Part shown: one piece after another, positions 42,416-47,348 of the stretch | How positions within the stretch are numbered: position 1 is the first letter of the stretch | How the letters are laid out: every line of letters starts with the position of its first letter | From: Burkholderiaceae bacterium | GTDB taxonomy: Bacteria; Pseudomonadota; Gammaproteobacteria; Burkholderiales; Burkholderiaceae_D | DNA length: 47,348 nt | NCBI GenBank assembly: GCA_019751755.1 | Contig: JAIENA010000011.1 | Coordinates: 1 to 47,348, forward strand | Direction: 5' to 3' | Position numbers and translations under genes: made by a program | The notes under the pieces: model-generated | What the model was told of the DNA's origin: nothing | What the model saw: only the letters and a program-made list of their open reading frames with translations | Database searches by the model: none

Positions 42416-44191
42416 TCAGGTGACGTTACAGGCCCGCGTGTGGGCGATAAACGCATCCGGTGGCAGGGGTTTGGCAAAATGATAGCCCTGCGCGATCTGG
42501 CATCCCCAACTGCGGATCAGTTCCAGCGACTGCGCCGTTTCCACCCCTTCGGCCACCACGTCATAGCCCAGTTCCCGCGCCAGCGCGATCAGCGAACGCA
42601 CGATGCGCTGGTCGCGTTGATTGGTGTGGACGTTGCGGATCAGCGACTGGTCGACCTTGATGACGGTGGCGGGAATTTTTTGCAGGTAGGCGAAATTGCT
42701 GTAGCCGGTGCCGAAATCGTCCAGCGCCAGGCTCATGCCCATGGCGCGGATGGTATTCAGGGTATCCAGGATGCCGGGGCTTTCCATCCAGATCCCCTCC
42801 GTGCATTCGACTTCCACGTAGCGCGGATCAAGGCCGAATTCATCGCAGGCGCCGCGCAGGCGGTCGCAGATATCGGGTTCTTCGAAGTTGTAGGCGGACA
42901 GGTTGATGGCGATCTTGATGCAGTGGCCGGCGCGGTGCCAGGCCGCCGTCTGCGCGATCGCGGTACGGATCACCCACGCCGTCAACGGGCCGATCAGCGC
43001 GGTTTTTTCCACCAGCGGGATAAATTCGGCCGGCGACACAAAGCCCAGTTCCGGATGCTGCCAGCGCAGCAGCGCCTCGGCCGACTGGCAGGCGCCGTCG
43101 TGGGCATCGTGCTTGGGCTGATACAGCAGGTGGAAGGCATGGTTGTCGATGCTGTGCTGCACGCTGTTGAGCAAGCGGAAGGCGCGCTGCTGGCCCTGGT
43201 CCGACTGGCTGTCGTAGCTGCGCCAGCGCTGCTGCGCCAGCAAGGCCTGGTTGACGGCGGCCGAGGCCTTGCGCGGCGCATCCATCGACGCACTGGGACA
43301 TAACTTAAACGGCACGATACCGCCAAAGCTGGCCAGGTTCAAGGGCACGTTCAACTCCATCAGCGGCTCCTGCAAGGCCGCTTCCAGGCTGTGCGCAAAG
43401 GCGATAAAGCCGGCCGTGTCGGCATCGTGCGACAGCACGGCAAAGCGGGCATCGGTGATGTGGTAGACGCTGCCCTTGCCGCGGAACAGGGCGGCGAGCC
43501 GGCGCGCCACGCCCCGGATCAAGTCATCGTAGACCGTGATCCCCAGCACGCTGGCAATCTCGAACGCTTTCGCCGCATCGGGCATGTCGACATACAGCAG
43601 CACGCGCGGTTCGCCTTCGGCCACGGCGCCTTGCGCATCGAGGTCTTCGTCGAGCTGGAACTTGTTCGGCATGCCGGTGACGGCATCGACATGGCCGACC
43701 GCGCGGCGCAATTCAATGTGCGCAATCACCAGCGCGGCCAGGCCTTGCAACTGGCGGCGCTGCGCGGCGCTAAAGGGCTGCGCCTGCTGCGCGATCACGC
43801 ACAGGGCGCCGACCGCGTAGCCGGCGCTGGTCAGCAGCGGCGCGCCGGCATAGAAACGAATCCGGTCCGGGCCGGTGACGGCGGGATTGTTGCGGAAGCG
43901 CTCGTCCTGCAAGGTGTCTTCGATGACGAGCACGTCGGCGCCACGGATCGTGTAGTTGCAAAACGAGGTTTCACGGGAGTCGCCCGGCGTGCAAAAACCG
44001 GCGCTGGCCTTGAGCCACTGGCGGTCGCGGTCGATCAGTGAAATATAGGCGCCCGGCATGCCGAACACCTCCATCGCCAGTCGGGTGACGCCGTCGAAGT
44101 AATCGCTGGTCTGGCTGTCGAGGATGCCCAGCTTTTCGAGGGCGGCGATGCGTTCTTCTTCGCTGTTACGCGGCATCAGTTGCGGGTCCAT
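42416..44191 (-). CDS. GAF-GGDEF(degenerate)-EAL cyclic-di-GMP phosphodiesterase
   Basis: The protein has 591 residues from the ATG at 44191; an upstream in-frame ATG at 44245 adds a poorly conserved stretch. A GAF domain (about residues 10-160: RIAALEKLGILDS, YISLIDRDRQWLKAS) is followed by a GGDEF-like domain that has lost its signature (ITDARF where GGDEF is expected). The EAL domain is intact: AEALLRW, NLSAYN, VECTEG, LDDFGTGYSN, IKVDQSLI, AEGVET and GYHFAKPL. It should hydrolyse cyclic di-GMP, with GAF and the dead GGDEF as regulators. No membrane segment is seen. Confidence 0.9.
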   Translation of the reverse strand: MDPQLMPRNSEEERIAALEKLGILDSQTSDYFDGVTRLAMEVFGMPGAYISLIDRDRQWLKASAGFCTPGDSRETSFCNYTIRGADVLVIEDTLQDERFRNNPAVTGPDRIRFYAGAPLLTSAGYAVGALCVIAQQAQPFSAAQRRQLQGLAALVIAHIELRRAVGHVDAVTGMPNKFQLDEDLDAQGAVAEGEPRVLLYVDMPDAAKAFEIASVLGITVYDDLIRGVARRLAALFRGKGSVYHITDARFAVLSHDADTAGFIAFAHSLEAALQEPLMELNVPLNLASFGGIVPFKLCPSASMDAPRKASAAVNQALLAQQRWRSYDSQSDQGQQRAFRLLNSVQHSIDNHAFHLLYQPKHDAHDGACQSAEALLRWQHPELGFVSPAEFIPLVEKTALIGPLTAWVIRTAIAQTAAWHRAGHCIKIAINLSAYNFEEPDICDRLRGACDEFGLDPRYVEVECTEGIWMESPGILDTLNTIRAMGMSLALDDFGTGYSNFAYLQKIPATVIKVDQSLIRNVHTNQRDQRIVRSLIALARELGYDVVAEGVETAQSLELIRSWGCQIAQGYHFAKPLPPDAFIAHTRACNVT

Positions 44192-44243
44192 GGTGTGCGG
44201 GCCTTTTGCTCTATGGAATCTTCCAACTTTACCATAGCGCGGC

Positions 44244-44282
44244 AATAAAAAAAGGCAGCCCGGCTTTCACCGGGCTGCCTTT
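44244..44282 (-). terminator. Intrinsic terminator of the isocitrate dehydrogenase gene
   Basis: A perfect 13-bp stem (AAAGGCAGCCCGG at 44251-44263, CCGGGCTGCCTTT at 44270-44282) with a six-base loop is followed on the minus strand by a run of seven or more T. It lies 19 bases after the dehydrogenase stop. Confidence 0.9.
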
Positions 44283-44301
44283 GTTACGCTACAACGGGAT
44301 C

Positions 44302-46530
<2,229 letters not shown>

Positions 46531-46661
46531 AGGTTTTCCCTCGTGTGCGGTCGAAGCCCGGGTGGTTTAACTTTCTCAGCTCTCTTCAGCTTTCTTCAGT
46601 CTGGACACAGCTTTTTGCTGGAGCAGGGGGATTTTAGCAGATGGAATAACGTTCTACACTA

Positions 46662-46690
46662 TGCAACTTGTATGTCTTATATAAGTTACA
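46662..46690. promoter_or_regulatory. 12-5-12 imperfect inverted repeat upstream of the EpsA-like gene
   Basis: TGCAACTTGTAT and ATATAAGTTACA flank GTCTT and pair at 10 of 12 positions. It lies 86 bases before the EpsA-like start and 131 bases upstream of icd, in the divergent control region. It has the size of a site for a dimeric HTH regulator. Confidence 0.5.
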
Positions 46691-46776
46691 TGTGTTGCTT
46701 TTGTAAAAACATTAATGGCGCGTCATGATTAAGGCCGTCACGCACCTGTCATATTGCTGAGGCTTAATACGCCGCC

Positions 46777-47348
46777 ATGGACCGTTTCGTGACACCCGGC
46801 GCCCGGGAACTGGAGTATCTGGCCTGTATCGTCGAGCGGGCGGCCATGGTGCGCACCGAGGCCGGGTGGTCGCAGTGGTCGCAGGGGCTGCTGCAAATGT
46901 TGTTGCCGCACCAGGCCATGGTGTGCCTGCGGTCCGGTGGCGATGGCCGGCCGGCGCAGGCGTTGTGCCTGCACCCGCCGGGCATGGACGCGGCGCGGAT
47001 GGCGCAACTGTGCGCATTGGCGCAGCGGTTGGTGCTGGCCTGCCGTGGCGGGTTGCCGTGGGCCCTGCCCGAGGTTGCCGATGCTGATGTTGATGGTGGC
47101 GATGGCGCCGCGGCGCCGACACCGCTGCGGCGTGACCTGGCCAAGCTCGCGCCAGGCGCCACATTGCTGCATGGCACCGGTGCGCTGGCATCTGGCGCGG
47201 TGTGGTTTATCGTGTTCGGCATGCCGCGCGGGCGCGCGGCGGTGTCCCGCTATTACCTGGAACTATTGCTGCCCAGCCTGTACCTGCTGTCGCAGCGGCT
47301 TGCGGCGCAGCCGCTGGCGGAACCACTAACGGAACCACTAACGGAACC
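46777..47348 (+). CDS. EpsA-like LuxR-type regulator N-terminal part, truncated by window end
   Basis: The reading frame is open from the ATG at 46777 to the last base (190 codons). ELEYLACIVERAAMVRTEAG, WSQGLLQMLLPHQAMVC and YYLELLLPSLYLLSQRL resemble the N-terminal sensor of XrtB/PEP-CTERM-associated EpsA regulators, which carry a C-terminal LuxR helix-turn-helix. That HTH would lie beyond the window. The last visible codons are a 12-bp repeat encoding PLTE units, probably the linker to the HTH domain. EpsA-type regulators are linked to exopolysaccharide and PEP-CTERM/exosortase loci, which agrees with the PEP-CTERM gene at 36963. Family assignment is moderately sure. Confidence 0.65.
   Translation, partial: MDRFVTPGARELEYLACIVERAAMVRTEAGWSQWSQGLLQMLLPHQAMVCLRSGGDGRPAQALCLHPPGMDAARMAQLCALAQRLVLACRGGLPWALPEVADADVDGGDGAAAPTPLRRDLAKLAPGATLLHGTGALASGAVWFIVFGMPRGRAAVSRYYLELLLPSLYLLSQRLAAQPLAEPLTEPLTE
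47317..47348 (+). repeat. 12-bp tandem repeat reaching the window end
   Basis: The units are GCGGAACCACTA, ACGGAACCACTA and a partial ACGGAACC. The array may continue beyond the window, so copy number is unknown. It is in frame with the EpsA-like gene. Confidence 0.75.

Overview
The window is high-GC, densely coded bacterial DNA. Its gene content suggests a betaproteobacterium of the Oxalobacteraceae (Janthinobacterium / Duganella / Massilia type). The clues are a PEP-CTERM protein, an EpsA-like regulator, many hybrid kinases and chemoreceptors, a monomeric isocitrate dehydrogenase, and the YjcH-ActP acetate uptake pair. This placement is an inference from gene content; no rRNA or tRNA gene was seen.

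Region 1 (1-18 kb) is signalling. It runs: an HD-GYP protein; a CheY-like receiver; two near-identical tandem chemoreceptors (672 aa each) with a relic of the receiver gene between them; a 1567-aa CHASE/PAS hybrid kinase with two receivers and an Hpt; an orphan CheW-like protein followed by a small helix-turn-helix protein; and a four-gene set reading excisionase-type HTH + receiver, dCache histidine kinase, free Hpt, dCache hybrid kinase. The last three overlap by 1-4 bases and look like one split phosphorelay. A 70-codon ORF with AINA repeats then overlaps the start of a potassium-channel-like gene, and an FKBP lipoprotein follows.

Region 2 (18.5-26 kb) is a malto-oligosaccharide locus made of two divergent operons: GH31 + GH13 on the minus strand, maltoporin + neopullulanase-like GH13 on the plus strand. 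The shared intergenic region carries two copies of a 13-bp partly palindromic box. No inner-membrane transporter or regulator lies inside the window.

Region 3 (26-34.4 kb) is mixed metabolism: a fatty-acid-hydroxylase-type membrane protein, a RutE-like nitroreductase, ActP and its DUF485 partner, a YcgR-type PilZ protein, a dihydrodipicolinate-synthase-family lyase with a GntR/FCD regulator (probably hydroxyproline breakdown), and a lipase-like alpha/beta hydrolase that ends inside a 14-bp tandem repeat.

Region 4 (34.5-47.3 kb) holds an exported GH43 arabinanase with a likely TTG start, a PEP-CTERM protein, a long aspartate kinase, a six-cysteine exported protein, a JmjC-type cupin overlapping an AI-2E-family transporter with a long extra C-terminal domain, a GAF/degenerate GGDEF/EAL protein, isocitrate dehydrogenase, and an EpsA-like regulator cut by the window end.
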